The notes under the pieces were generated by a model. That model worked only from the letters and a program-made list of their open reading frames with translations, did not search any database and was not told the origin of the DNA. The position numbers and the translations under genes are program-made. From assembly GCA_965216025.1 (NCBI GenBank), contig CBDCEX010000016.1, positions 124,001-188,000 on the forward strand: DNA of 64,000 nucleotides. The letters run 5' to 3'. Origin of the DNA: JADFQT01 sp965216025 (GTDB taxonomy: Bacteria > Chloroflexota > Dehalococcoidia > Lucifugimonadales > UBA3495). The stretch's first letter is position 1. Each line of letters begins with the position of its first letter. Positions 51,461 through 59,692 of the stretch are shown in pieces.

Positions 51461-52069
51461 ATGAATAACCCACTCGGAAGGCTCAATGCCGGGGTAATCG
51501 ATATTTCAAGAGACCAGCGGGGAATCACCGGCCTGGAAACAGCAATAGTGTTGATCGCCTTCGTGGTAGTTTCTTCGGTCTTTGCCTTCGCGGCCCTCTC
51601 CATTGGGCTATTCACCACCGACAAGGCCAAGGAGACCATCAAGGCCGGTCTCTCCGAAGCCAGGGGAACCATGGAGCTGAAGGGCTCGGTGGTGGCCACT
51701 GCTGCCACAACTGGAAACGCCGGGACCATCGATATTCTTGCCTTCCAGGTAGGCAACGCCGCCGCCGGTGAGCCCATCGACATGACCGTGGGCCGGGTAA
51801 TCCTCAAATACACGGATAACGACCAAGCGGTGAACCTGGACACGACGGGCGAGTTCACCGCCACCCAAGTGGGTAATGGCGATGGGGACTTCTTAATGGA
51901 GAAGGGGGAAATTTTCGAGATAAGCATTCCAGGCATGGTGGCGCTGCTAGCTACCGATCTATCCACCAACACCAGCTTCATGCTGGAGGTAATCCCTCCC
52001 AGTGGAGCGGTTCTCACCATCCAGCGAAATACCCCCATCTCGATGGAGGCGGTAAACTTCCTGCACTGA
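51461..52069 (+). CDS. Archaellin/type IV pilin-like protein 2
   Basis: 202 residues, intact. A 21-residue leader ends in D-Q-R-G; the mature protein starts I-T-G-L-E-T-A-I-V-L-I-A-F-V-V-V-S-S-V-F, a near match to the N-terminus of euryarchaeal archaellins (G-F-T-G-L-E-A-A-I-V-L-I-A-F-V-V-V). A prepilin peptidase should cut after Gly21. Then F-T-T-D-K-A-K-E-T-I-K-A-G-L-S-E-A and a beta-rich globular domain (residues about 70-200) with I-P-G-M-V-A-L-L-A-T-D. RBS GGAGGG eight bases before the ATG. Gene 1 is its diverged paralog (about two-thirds identical by eye). Likely a filament subunit on the cell surface; whether for swimming or attachment is open because no motor genes are present here. 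Confidence 0.88.
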   Translation: MNNPLGRLNAGVIDISRDQRGITGLETAIVLIAFVVVSSVFAFAALSIGLFTTDKAKETIKAGLSEARGTMELKGSVVATAATTGNAGTIDILAFQVGNAAAGEPIDMTVGRVILKYTDNDQAVNLDTTGEFTATQVGNGDGDFLMEKGEIFEISIPGMVALLATDLSTNTSFMLEVIPPSGAVLTIQRNTPISMEAVNFLH

Positions 52070-52446
52070 CCGCGCCGGCAGCCCAAGTTTTGTACCTGGG
52101 GAGCAGCCTCAGGTACATGGTTCTTGGGAATCATCCCATCCCTTTGCCCCGGGCCTACCACCCTTCCTCCGCGTAGGGTCTTTCGGTTTTCCCCAGCGTC
52201 ATCGCGAGCCCTTTGGCTGCGCTCAGGATAAACTCCGCGAAGCAATCCCTTATTGTCCTAATGAGCTAGCTTCGGACCTGGGGCCCTCGCAATGACAATC
52301 GAAAGGCCCTAACTTTGAGCGGCTTTCTTGACAAGCAAATCTGCCATTGGTATCGTCGAGCAAATTGCAGTGGGGGAGGTTCCCCGAGATGGATTTTGCT
52401 TGCCCCGGGTCCCCTTTTCTGAAAATCATCGGCTCCAGAGGTTCTC
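52070..52446. other. Gap with a MITE-like element
   Basis: 377 bases without a gene; holds the repeat at 52174-52311. A weak AGAGG precedes the TTG start of the next gene. Confidence 0.5.
52174..52311. repeat. MITE-like element, 138 bp
   Basis: Terminal inverted repeats TAGGGTCTTTCGGTT (left) and, on the other strand, TAGGGCCTTTCGATT (right), 13 of 15 matching, followed inward by gtcatcgcgag / gtcattgcgag. It contains gctgcgctcaggataaactc and cgcgaagcaatccc, also found in 7970-8030. Related to 56829-57082. Confidence 0.6.
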
Positions 52447-53157
52447 TTGGCTGACGACAACGCTACCAACGTTCAAAGGGAATCCCCCGCCTCCGCGCGA
52501 ATGACCGTGTTTGAGATGATCGAAGGGCTGCCCTATGAGGGAGAGGCCGGACGGGGATTGTTGTTTCGCACCAATCGGGGAGAGATACCCGCTATTATCC
52601 ACCGGGCTCCAGGCTCCGGGCAGGCGGTAATTTGGGTTTGTGGCGCCAGGGGCGGGTTCGGGGGCCCGGCCAGCGGGATGTACGCCCGGCTGGCGGAAGG
52701 ATTCCTGGATAAAGGCATTACCTCATTACGCTTGAACTACCGGCAGCCCAATGTGCTGCCCGAATGTGTCCTGGACCTGCTGGCCGGTATCACCATGCTT
52801 AAAGGAACGGGGCATCAGCCCGTAGTTCTAGTCGGGCACTCCTTTGGCGGAGCGGTGGTTATCGCCGCCGGTGTGGCCAGCAGCCACGTGCAGGGCGTGG
52901 TGAGTCTGTCTCCTCAGACCCACGGGGCCGGCATGGCGGGCCAATTGTCCCCCAAGCCGCTGCTGGTGGTGCACGGCAAAAGCGATTCTCGCTTGCCCTA
53001 CTCCTGCGGCGTGCAGATTCATGACTGGGCGCAAGAACCGAAACAGCTGGTGCTTTATGAGGGCGCCGAGCATCGACTGGAAGAATGTAAGGACGAGTTG
53101 GAGAGTCTCCTCCTGGAATGGATTCCAACCACCCTGACTTTGGTTCCATCCGGCTGA
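52447..53157 (+). CDS. Alpha/beta hydrolase
   Basis: 236 residues, start TTG at 52447. Core pattern of a small alpha/beta hydrolase related to the KANL3/Tex30 and dienelactone-hydrolase groups: V-V-L-V-G-H-S-F-G-G-A (nucleophile Ser about residue 125), V-H-G-K-S-D-S-R-L-P (Asp about 181) and Y-E-G-A-E-H-R-L (His about 206). The oxyanion region is W-V-C-G-A-R-G-G-F-G-G. No lid domain or signal peptide. It may cleave an ester or a lactone; the substrate cannot be told. It stands alone between the archaellin gene and the convergent epimerase. Confidence 0.83.
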   Translation: MADDNATNVQRESPASARMTVFEMIEGLPYEGEAGRGLLFRTNRGEIPAIIHRAPGSGQAVIWVCGARGGFGGPASGMYARLAEGFLDKGITSLRLNYRQPNVLPECVLDLLAGITMLKGTGHQPVVLVGHSFGGAVVIAAGVASSHVQGVVSLSPQTHGAGMAGQLSPKPLLVVHGKSDSRLPYSCGVQIHDWAQEPKQLVLYEGAEHRLEECKDELESLLLEWIPTTLTLVPSG

Positions 53158-53277
53158 TTCTTCTCGCCGATTCTTCCTCAGGGATTCGCCCTCATAAGCC
53201 TTGCCGCGAAACAACCCGCGAAACAAGCCAGATGCTGAAACCAGCGGAAGAGGATACCTCAAAACTAGTCGGGCAGG

Positions 53278-54264
53278 CTAATCCAAAAATGGTGCTGAGC
53301 GGCGCCAGGCCAGGTAGTCGCTCAGGCCCGCGACCAGGTCGTACTGGGGCGTCCATCCCAGGTCCTGGTACAGTCGGTGGCCCGACAGCGGGCCCCGGGT
53401 GGGTTCCGAGCTGCGGGGAGCGGCGGCGCCGCCGAGGGCAACCTCTACTTTGGTCTCGGGCAGGATTTCCTTGAGGCGCTCTAGAATCTCGGAGTAGGTA
53501 ATCCACCGCCCGGCCGTTAGGTTAAAGAGATCGTGGGGCAGGGTGGCCGCGTCCAGCACGGTTCTTACCCCGTCGGCAATGTCGACGACGTAGGTGTAAT
53601 CTCGACCGGCGTCCGGGTCCGTCAAGCTGATTGTTTCGCCCCGCAGAGCCTCTCCAGTCCACTGGTAAAGCACCGACATCACCCCCCGGTGGCCCGTGAT
53701 TCGTTCCATGGGGCCGTAGGGCGTGCTAAGCCGGACGCTGGCGGTGGAAAGCTGGTGCAGCTCGCCGTACCGGCGGGTCAGCAGCTCGCTGGTATATTTG
53801 GTGATCCCGTAGAGGAAATCCGGGCGGGGAGCGGCGTCTTCATTAAAGGTCTGGTCCGGCGCGCCGGCCGCGCCGTAGGCGGCTCCAGAGCTGACGTAGA
53901 CAAACCGTTGAACGCGCAACCCCCGGGCCAACTCCAACAAGTTGGTGGTCCCGGTAATATTTATGTCAACTATCTCCCGGCTGCGCTCTATCTCCAGGGG
54001 AATACGGTTGACCGTGTAGACCGCAGCATGGACGATCTTGTCTATCGCCTGCGTCCGCTCCAGAAAATTACGCTCCAAGAAAGTACGATCCAGGATGTCT
54101 CCGGTAATAAATGTGACCTGGGAAGATCGGTCGCCGAGAAAGCTACGCGTCAGCTCATCCGGAGCATTCAGGTCCAGGGAGAACACCTGGTGGCCGGCCC
54201 CAGCCAATTCTTTGACGATATTCGCCCCGACAAATCCCGTGCCCCCGGTTACCAAAGTGGCCAT
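53278..54264 (-). CDS. NAD-dependent epimerase/dehydratase family protein (extended SDR)
   Basis: 328 residues. Extended-SDR marks: V-T-G-G-T-G-F-V-G-A-N-I-V (Rossmann, residues 5-17), S-L-D-L-N after strand 2 (an acidic residue, favouring NAD), Y-V-S-S-G-A-A-Y-G (about 116-124) and Y-G-I-T-K (Tyr-x3-Lys, about 143-147). A G-R-D-Y-T-Y-V-V-D-I-A-D motif near 217 is typical of sugar-nucleotide epimerases. Likely acts on a nucleotide sugar, or on a small ketone in this context. It is 38 bp downstream of the ketopantoate-reductase-like gene on the same strand, probably in one operon. RBS GGAGG. Confidence 0.87.
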   Translation of the reverse strand: MATLVTGGTGFVGANIVKELAGAGHQVFSLDLNAPDELTRSFLGDRSSQVTFITGDILDRTFLERNFLERTQAIDKIVHAAVYTVNRIPLEIERSREIVDINITGTTNLLELARGLRVQRFVYVSSGAAYGAAGAPDQTFNEDAAPRPDFLYGITKYTSELLTRRYGELHQLSTASVRLSTPYGPMERITGHRGVMSVLYQWTGEALRGETISLTDPDAGRDYTYVVDIADGVRTVLDAATLPHDLFNLTAGRWITYSEILERLKEILPETKVEVALGGAAAPRSSEPTRGPLSGHRLYQDLGWTPQYDLVAGLSDYLAWRRSAPFLD

Positions 54265-54302
54265 GCTCTTCCTCCCAGTTAACGTGCCGGATAACGCATA
54301 GG

Positions 54303-55232
54303 TTAACGCGCTTGCTCCGGATGGCCGTCCTTAACGGGTTTGACCATCGCGTAGATCAGGTTATTGACCGGCGCGGGCACCTCGGCCATCCTGCCGGCAC
54401 GAACCACCGCGCCGTTGAGGGCTTCCAGCTCCAGCGGCCGGCCGGCCATGACATCGGCATGCATGGAGGCGTGCATCTGCTCCAGTGAGCCCTCGATGTA
54501 GCTCAAAGTGCTGCTAACCACATCTTCCGCCAGCTTTACACCAAGGGCTCTGGCCACCGCCTCTATCTCTCGCATACAATCCTCTATGGCCTGGCGCCAT
54601 TCCGGGCGCGGCAGCAGTTGGGCCATGGTTTCTCTGGAGAGGGTGGTGACCCCGGCCATGGTGGCGATGAAAAGAAACTTGGTCCACAGGGTTTGCTGGA
54701 TGTCCTGGGTAAACTGGGCTGGGATCCCTGACTGCTTCAAAGCCTGCAAGATGAGCTGACCCCGCTCCGAGTCGGACCCATCCAACTCCCCAAATACGAT
54801 CCGCACCACCTGGCCCGACTGCCGGACTACCCCGGGTCCGGCCAGGCTGGCCTCGATGTAGGCCGCGCCGGGTAGCACTTTTTCCAATCCCACGGCTTGA
54901 GCCACCGCCTGGTAGCTGTCGATGCCGTTCTGCAGGCACAGGATTGAGGTATCCCCATCAATCAGGGGAAGCATGGCCGGAACCGCCTGAGGGTTATGGT
55001 AAGTCTTGACCGTGAGGAGTACCAACTCCACTGGCCCCACCGAATTCGGGTTGTCGGTGGTCGCGCACCGGACTAGGAACTCCCGTTCATCGGTTATTAT
55101 TTTTAAGCCGTGAGCCTCGATGGCTTGCCGGTGGGCCCCTCTGGCGATCAGGGTCACCTGGTGGCCTCCCTGGGCCAGCATTCCGCCGAAGTAGCCGCCG
55201 ATACTGCCCGCGCCCATGACCGCTATTTTCAT
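54303..55232 (-). CDS. 2-dehydropantoate 2-reductase (ApbA/PanE family)
   Basis: 309 residues. N-terminal NADP-binding fold M-G-A-G-S-I-G-G-Y-F-G-G-M-L (residues 5-18), I-A-R-G-A-H-R (Arg after strand 2, fits NADPH), L-L-T-V-K-T-Y, L-Q-N-G-I-D, then the C-terminal helical domain with T-K-F-L-F-I-A-T-M-A-G (the conserved Lys) and H-A-S-M-H-A-D-V-M-A-G-R-P-L-E-L-E-A-L-N-G. In pantothenate synthesis it reduces ketopantoate to pantoate; many paralogs act on other 2-oxo acids, and no other pan gene is nearby, so the specific role is open. First gene of a two-gene unit with the epimerase. Confidence 0.85.
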   Translation of the reverse strand: MKIAVMGAGSIGGYFGGMLAQGGHQVTLIARGAHRQAIEAHGLKIITDEREFLVRCATTDNPNSVGPVELVLLTVKTYHNPQAVPAMLPLIDGDTSILCLQNGIDSYQAVAQAVGLEKVLPGAAYIEASLAGPGVVRQSGQVVRIVFGELDGSDSERGQLILQALKQSGIPAQFTQDIQQTLWTKFLFIATMAGVTTLSRETMAQLLPRPEWRQAIEDCMREIEAVARALGVKLAEDVVSSTLSYIEGSLEQMHASMHADVMAGRPLELEALNGAVVRAGRMAEVPAPVNNLIYAMVKPVKDGHPEQAR

Positions 55233-55494
55233 GCAGCTTCTCCAGATGCAGCTGGCCGCTCCCAGCTTGGGGGATGTTCAATGCCAAAGATACTCCCCGG
55301 GCAGGGCGGTGGGCAAGAACCACGTCGCCCGCGGAGCCGGTGTGGAAAGGGCCGCTCCTTGACGCTGGTTCCTTTTGTGCCTATCCTTCCCCCTGAAGTC
55401 TTGTGATAGACTGGGGACTGCCCGCTTGGCTTGCCGGTCCACCCCGCGTTCCCTACTTAGCCCTGGTTAGCGCCGAAATCTGGAGGAGAAGATA

Positions 55495-55917
55495 ATGACT
55501 CAACCGGCACCTCCAATCACCCCTCCGGTTCCCCAACCCGAGTCCGACTTTTACTGGGAGAAGTGCAAGGCCCACGAGCTCTGGCTGCGCCATTGCAAGG
55601 CCTGCGATCAGACTTATTTTTATCCCAGGGACATCTGTCCTGATTGCTTTTCCCGGGATACCGAATGGATCCAGACCAACGGCCGGGGAATTGTCCACAC
55701 CTTCTGCATCGTACATAGAGCGCCGATCCCCGCGTTCCGGGATCGGGCCCCCTATGTTCCGGCCATTGTTGAGCTGGAAGGGGGCGCCAGAATGGCCACC
55801 AACCTGGTGGAGGTGGAGCCGGACCCCGCCGTGATCAAATGCGGGATGGCCGTGGAAGTCGTCTTCGAAGACCTGGATGAGAAAATAAGCCTGCCCCAAT
55901 TCCGGCCGGTTTCCTAA
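55495..55917 (+). CDS. Zn-ribbon OB-fold protein (DUF35), second copy
   Basis: 140 residues, related to the protein at 1213. Zinc ribbon C-K-A-C (about 37-40) and C-P-D-C (about 51-54), then the OB-fold segment G-R-G-I-V-H-T-F-C-I-V-H. The region after W-L-R-H holds Y-F-Y-P-R-D like the first copy. It should act as the acyl-CoA-binding partner of a thiolase or hydratase encoded elsewhere; the only neighbour downstream is an SDR gene 14 bp on. The start ATG has GGAGGAGAAG upstream, a strong site. Confidence 0.88.
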   Translation: MTQPAPPITPPVPQPESDFYWEKCKAHELWLRHCKACDQTYFYPRDICPDCFSRDTEWIQTNGRGIVHTFCIVHRAPIPAFRDRAPYVPAIVELEGGARMATNLVEVEPDPAVIKCGMAVEVVFEDLDEKISLPQFRPVS

Positions 55918-55931
55918 GACCGGACGTTAGG

Positions 55932-56738
55932 GTGGAACTGGCCCCGGAGCTAAACGGTAAGGTCGCCATCGTTACGGGCGGCAGCCGTGGAATCGGCCGT
56001 GCCATTTGCATCGGCTTAGCCCAGGCCGGCGTCCGGGTGGCGGTCGCCTCGCGGACTGAGGTCGACACTTCATCCGGGTCCGACTTTCAGCAATACTCCT
56101 CCGGCACCATTCACCAAACCACGGACACCATCCGAGCGCAGGGTGGCACCGCCGTCGGCGTTAGGTGTGACCTTTCACGAGCCGAAGAGATCAAATCCCT
56201 GGTCGGGACCACGCTGGAACGCTTCGGTCGCATTGATATCCTGGTTTCCAACGCGGGTATCGACTGCGAAGCGTCGGTGCCGGACCTGGATGTGGATCTG
56301 CTGGACCGGTGCCTGGCGGTCAACGTACGAGCCCCATTTTTGCTGTGTAAATACGCCCTGCCGGCGATGATAGCCCAGAACGCCGGTGGCTCAATCTTTG
56401 CTGTAACCTCCGGCTCGGCTCGCACCTATCGCTCCGGGCGGGTCGCTTATTCCATGAGCAAGGCCGCGTTGGAGCGGATGTTCCTCAGCTTGGCGGAAGA
56501 GGTGCGGGCTGAGAATATCGCGGTCAATCTGTTTGGCCCGGGGCGGGTGGATACCTGGATGAACCGCCGGGGCGATTGGCCCGGCACTGCTCACATACCC
56601 ATGGTCCAGCCGGAGGAGGTGATTCCGGCGGCGGTTTGGCTGGCCGGCCAGACCGCCCAGACTTTCACCGGGCAGGTGGTCGAGCGGGCCGAATTTGGCG
56701 CTACATGGGGCGCCCACGGGGGCGCTGGCGAGAGCTGA
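55932..56738 (+). CDS. Short-chain dehydrogenase/reductase (SDR)
   Basis: 268 residues, start GTG at 55932, 14 bases after the DUF35 stop. Classical SDR: V-T-G-G-S-R-G-I-G-R-A (about residues 14-24), A-S-R-T-E-V after strand 2 (Arg, fits NADP), N-A-G-I-D (about 99), S-G-S (Ser, about 158) and Y-S-M-S-K (Tyr-x3-Lys, about 170-174). The position after strand 2 carries a longer loop (D-T-S-S-G-S-D-F-Q-Q-Y-S-S-G) than usual. Probably works with the DUF35 partner on an acyl-CoA, for example as a hydroxyacyl-CoA dehydrogenase (inference). Confidence 0.88.
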   Translation: MELAPELNGKVAIVTGGSRGIGRAICIGLAQAGVRVAVASRTEVDTSSGSDFQQYSSGTIHQTTDTIRAQGGTAVGVRCDLSRAEEIKSLVGTTLERFGRIDILVSNAGIDCEASVPDLDVDLLDRCLAVNVRAPFLLCKYALPAMIAQNAGGSIFAVTSGSARTYRSGRVAYSMSKAALERMFLSLAEEVRAENIAVNLFGPGRVDTWMNRRGDWPGTAHIPMVQPEEVIPAAVWLAGQTAQTFTGQVVERAEFGATWGAHGGAGES

Positions 56739-57160
56739 ATGCCCAGCCCCCTGGACTCCACCGCCGGTCTAACAGCCACCGGCCAACTCCTAGATTTTCC
56801 CTCCGGGCAATTTTGCTATCCCAGCTTGTAGGGTTTTTCGGTTATCCCCAGTGTCATTGCGAGTTATCATGCTCCGGCGGAGCGCCACCTACAGATGAAA
56901 ATGGATTCCCCTCGCCTCATGGTTCGACGGGCTCACTACGAGCGGTAGGGATCCCGTCGAACCATGAGGCTCTCGAAGGGCGAACGGGCTATTTGCAGAG
57001 CAGAGAAGCGAAGCAATCCCTTCTTACCCTCATGAGATCGCTTAGGGCCTGCGGCCCTCGCAATGACAATCGAAAGGCCCTAGCCCAGCTTGGCTCCCGG
57101 TAGTATGCTGGCCGTAGTATACTGGCCCGGAAACGTCAGCTTTAATGGAGGAGTAAGCGT
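56739..57160. other. Gap with a MITE-like element
   Basis: 422 bases without a gene. It holds the repeat at 56829-57082 and, at its end, the RBS GGAGGAG of the next gene. Confidence 0.5.
56829..57082. repeat. MITE-like element, 254 bp
   Basis: Ends TAGGGTTTTTCGGTT and, on the other strand, TAGGGCCTTTCGATT (13 of 15), followed inward by gtcattgcgag on both sides. The interior contains catgctccggcggagcgcca, ccacctacagatgaaaatgg and gttcgac units found in opposite orientation in 8040-8165. Confidence 0.6.
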
Positions 57161-57469
57161 ATGACCACACCACGCAGCGCCGCCCAAGAGATCGCCCCAA
57201 AGATGGCGGAACTCAGCGCCAACGTGCTCTTCGGGGACATCTGGGAACGCCCCGAGCTTTCCAAGCGAGACCGTAGCCTGATTACCGTCGCAGCCCTCGT
57301 CGCCCTCTATCGCACCGGTCAACTCCGGGGCCACATTGGCCGCGCCCTGGATAACGGGGTCACCAGGGAGGAAATCGCCGAGGTAATCACCCATATGGCC
57401 TTCTACGCTGGCTGGCCCACGGCGGCCAACGCCGTCGCAATAGCCAAAGAGGTTTTCGACGCTCGCTAG
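57161..57469 (+). CDS. Carboxymuconolactone decarboxylase family protein, small
   Basis: 102 residues, the usual length for gamma-carboxymuconolactone decarboxylase-type proteins. Helical, with S-K-R-D-R-S-L-I-T-V-A-A-L-V-A-L-Y-R-T-G-Q-L (about 40-61), R-G-H-I-G-R-A-L-D-N-G-V-T-R-E-E-I-A-E-V-I-T-H-M-A-F-Y-A-G-W-P (about 62-91). There is no CxxC, so no peroxidase-type redox activity. His63 and His82 could be catalytic. Whether it decarboxylates an aromatic breakdown product is an inference from the family. Alone on the plus strand between a MITE-like element and the MetF-like gene. Confidence 0.88.
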   Translation: MTTPRSAAQEIAPKMAELSANVLFGDIWERPELSKRDRSLITVAALVALYRTGQLRGHIGRALDNGVTREEIAEVITHMAFYAGWPTAANAVAIAKEVFDAR

Positions 57470-57523
57470 CGCCGCGCCGGGGTGAGCGGAGTTGAGAACA
57501 TTCCTCCGCTCACCTCTGTCCTC

Positions 57524-58396
57524 TCACTTCTGGCCTCCGCGGATTGTCTCCAACACCTCTTGCGCGGCCCGATAATTTCTCGCGCCGCCCCGGCGAATCG
57601 GCGGCACCAGATAAATGTCGTGTATATCGGCTTGCTGAAACCTCTGGAACAGCTCTACCGCCAGGTCCACTCCGGACCTGCCCCCGGCTAGTTCTCCCCT
57701 TATTTTCTCCGGGACGGAGCTGAAGATTATCCCGTCCTGTTCCAGCACTTGAAGCCCAAAAAAGAGGGGCAACCCCGGCGGTTCGCCCGCCGCGTCGGCG
57801 TATGCGCTGATGAATCGAGAAGCGTCCCCCGGGTCGAAAATGGGCTGGGTGATCAAGAAGTGGGCGCCGGACTGAACTTTGCGCCGGGCCAGGCGTGCTT
57901 CTCGTTCCACGCCCCGGCCCAGGTCCACCGTAGCGCCGATACAAAAATCGGTGGACGAGCGCAATTGGGCGCCCCTGAAGTCTTTCCCTTGGTTCATATT
58001 GGCTATGGCGGTGATCAACCCGGTAGGAGTCACCTGGTTCACCGGAGCTAACAGCGTCAGGTCTCGCTCGGGGAAAGGGTCTCCCTGCACTACAATCACG
58101 TTTTCCAGTCCCAGCATTTGGGCGCCCAAGAGCTCCGATTGCAGCGCCAGCTGATTCATGTCCCGGGTGGCCAGCGTGAATGCCACCTCCTGTCCGGTTT
58201 GAGATTTAATCGCCGCCGCCAGCATGGCGGAGTTGGCCCGAACAGCCCGGCCGGGATTGTACGCCACCGAAATAAAATCGGCGCCGAATCTGGCTTGGGT
58301 TACCGTCGCCGGGTCGCCGGAGCGAGGCGGGGAGAAGTCGCAGATAATGGCAGGACGCCCGGTAACTTCAAAGCAGTGGTCAACGATTTTGGTCAA
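57524..58396 (-). CDS. Methylenetetrahydrofolate reductase-like protein (MetF family)
   Basis: 290 residues, start TTG at 58396, six bases after AAGGAGA. TIM-barrel flavoprotein of the MetF family: I-I-C-D-F-S-P-P-R-S-G-D-P, A-F-T-L-A-T-R-D-M-N-Q-L-A-L-Q-S-E-L-L-G-A (FAD region, about 71-91), V-V-Q-G-D-P-F-P-E-R, F-C-I-G-A-T-V-D and K-V-Q-S-G-A-H-F-L-I-T-Q-P-I-F-D (about 175-190). It reduces methylene-THF to methyl-THF, or the reverse in one-carbon catabolism. Like other MetF-like proteins of Chloroflexota and methylotrophs it may be tied to a corrinoid or O-demethylation system; none is nearby. Confidence 0.85.
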   Translation of the reverse strand: MTKIVDHCFEVTGRPAIICDFSPPRSGDPATVTQARFGADFISVAYNPGRAVRANSAMLAAAIKSQTGQEVAFTLATRDMNQLALQSELLGAQMLGLENVIVVQGDPFPERDLTLLAPVNQVTPTGLITAIANMNQGKDFRGAQLRSSTDFCIGATVDLGRGVEREARLARRKVQSGAHFLITQPIFDPGDASRFISAYADAAGEPPGLPLFFGLQVLEQDGIIFSSVPEKIRGELAGGRSGVDLAVELFQRFQQADIHDIYLVPPIRRGGARNYRAAQEVLETIRGGQK

Positions 58397-58622
58397 GGAA
58401 GGTCTCCTTCTTTTGAAGGTGTGGGGGTGCCCCTGAGGACCGGCTTGGGCGGGGCAACCGGAGATTTACCCAGGGATTCACCCGGCGATTCACCTCGGGA
58501 AAGCGTCGACCGCTAGAGTCCGGCGTAACAACTGGGTCACTGCTATCTCAGGCCACTAGGCGCCCAGGCCGCCACGACACCCGGGTTGGAGAGACTGGAA
58601 TAAGAGGAATCGGGCCGGCAGG

Positions 58623-59372
58623 CTAAGGACCCAGCTGGGCCAAATACTCGCGAAACCGGTCGATGGCCCGTTGCTCGGCCATGCCGATGTAATAGCGCAG
58701 TCCCTGAATGTATTCCACCACCTGCCTGGGCAACATTAGAAGGTCTTCCCGGGGCTCGTTAATATGGTATAGAGCGTCAACCCCGTCCTCCAGCCCCACG
58801 TAAAGTATGTCCTCCAGCAGGGCCACCTGCTTGGGGTCTACGTCATTTCGGACCATCCAGCGGGAGTAGACGAAGGGAAGCTGGGTCCAGGAGTTCCATT
58901 CGGAGCCCAAGTCGTACTTGTGGGGGAAGCCGCGGGCTCCTCGCCGCTGCCGCAAGGCCCGGTTTCCGGCCAGGAGGAAGGCATCGTGGGGTTCATCAAG
59001 ACCTACGTACTCCACCGGGTCGAGCTGGTATTTCAACCGCAGTATTATCTGAAGCAGCTCGGGAGTGGTGGCCGCATCAGCTAGAATGCCTACTTGGGCC
59101 CGGCCCAATTCCTCAATCGGCACTTTAGAGTAAAGAAAATCCGCTCCCGACTCCTCGGTGGTGGAGATGCAGAAGCCCCCCACGGGTTGGAATCGGTCCT
59201 CCAGGCGGAAGCAATCGACCAGGGGTAGAGGACCGGCGTCGATCTCGCCCTGCTCAGCCGCGCTGCCCAGCTCGCTGGGGAGCATTGAGCACAGCTCCAT
59301 GCCTCGGCGGCCCATGTCGAAATAAAAGGGCTCGGAGTGTAGATCTGGTATTCGGCCTACTTTGATCGGCAT
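58623..59372 (-). CDS. MqnA/solute-binding-like protein (VitK2_biosynth fold)
   Basis: 249 residues with the periplasmic-binding-like fold found in menaquinone futalosine-pathway enzymes MqnA/MqnD: V-G-R-I-P-D-L-H-S-E-P-F-Y, L-P-S-E-L-G-S-A-A-E-Q-G-E-I-D-A-G-P-L-P-L-V-D (about 31-53), G-G-F-C-I-S-T-T-E-E-S-G and S-K-V-P-I-E-E-L. No signal peptide, so not a secreted binding protein. MqnA converts chorismate to 3-enolpyruvylbenzoate; the key catalytic residues cannot be assigned here, and no other mqn gene is near. It could also bind a thiamine precursor. Function therefore only tentative. Confidence 0.65.
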   Translation of the reverse strand: MPIKVGRIPDLHSEPFYFDMGRRGMELCSMLPSELGSAAEQGEIDAGPLPLVDCFRLEDRFQPVGGFCISTTEESGADFLYSKVPIEELGRAQVGILADAATTPELLQIILRLKYQLDPVEYVGLDEPHDAFLLAGNRALRQRRGARGFPHKYDLGSEWNSWTQLPFVYSRWMVRNDVDPKQVALLEDILYVGLEDGVDALYHINEPREDLLMLPRQVVEYIQGLRYYIGMAEQRAIDRFREYLAQLGP

Positions 59373-59692
59373 TTTAGCCTGCTCTGGCCTCCATTTGTAG
59401 GGTTGGAAATCCGGAAGATGCCTGCCCCAGGACGGCCTAGCGGCCGCCAGACGGTTGGGCCAATCGACTGGGATTGACAGTTGGCGTCTCGATTGTAGGT
59501 ATAACCTCTTTTGGCGTCAAGGCAAGCCTGCTTTGCCTTGGCCCTTTGGCCGGCAGCGGTGTAACCTGAAACCTGCTGCCAGCCCCCAGGATAACCCCTC
59601 GGGCCTGGGCCGGCCTGGCGAGTCTACTGGCAGTCACCCAACGTAACTTCTAGTACCATTCCGCTATTAAAACCGGCTAAAGAGGATTTTAC
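59373..59692. other. Divergent gap with a short perfect hairpin
   Basis: 320 bases without a gene. At 59518-59540 the 8-bp perfect stem CAAGGCAA / TTGCCTTG encloses a 7-base loop. It lies upstream of both flanking genes and has no U-tract, so it is not an ordinary terminator. Confidence 0.45.

Noticed and set aside
59518..59540. Hairpin CAAGGCAA/TTGCCTTG as a terminator
   Set aside because: It lies upstream of both divergent genes and lacks a U-tract.
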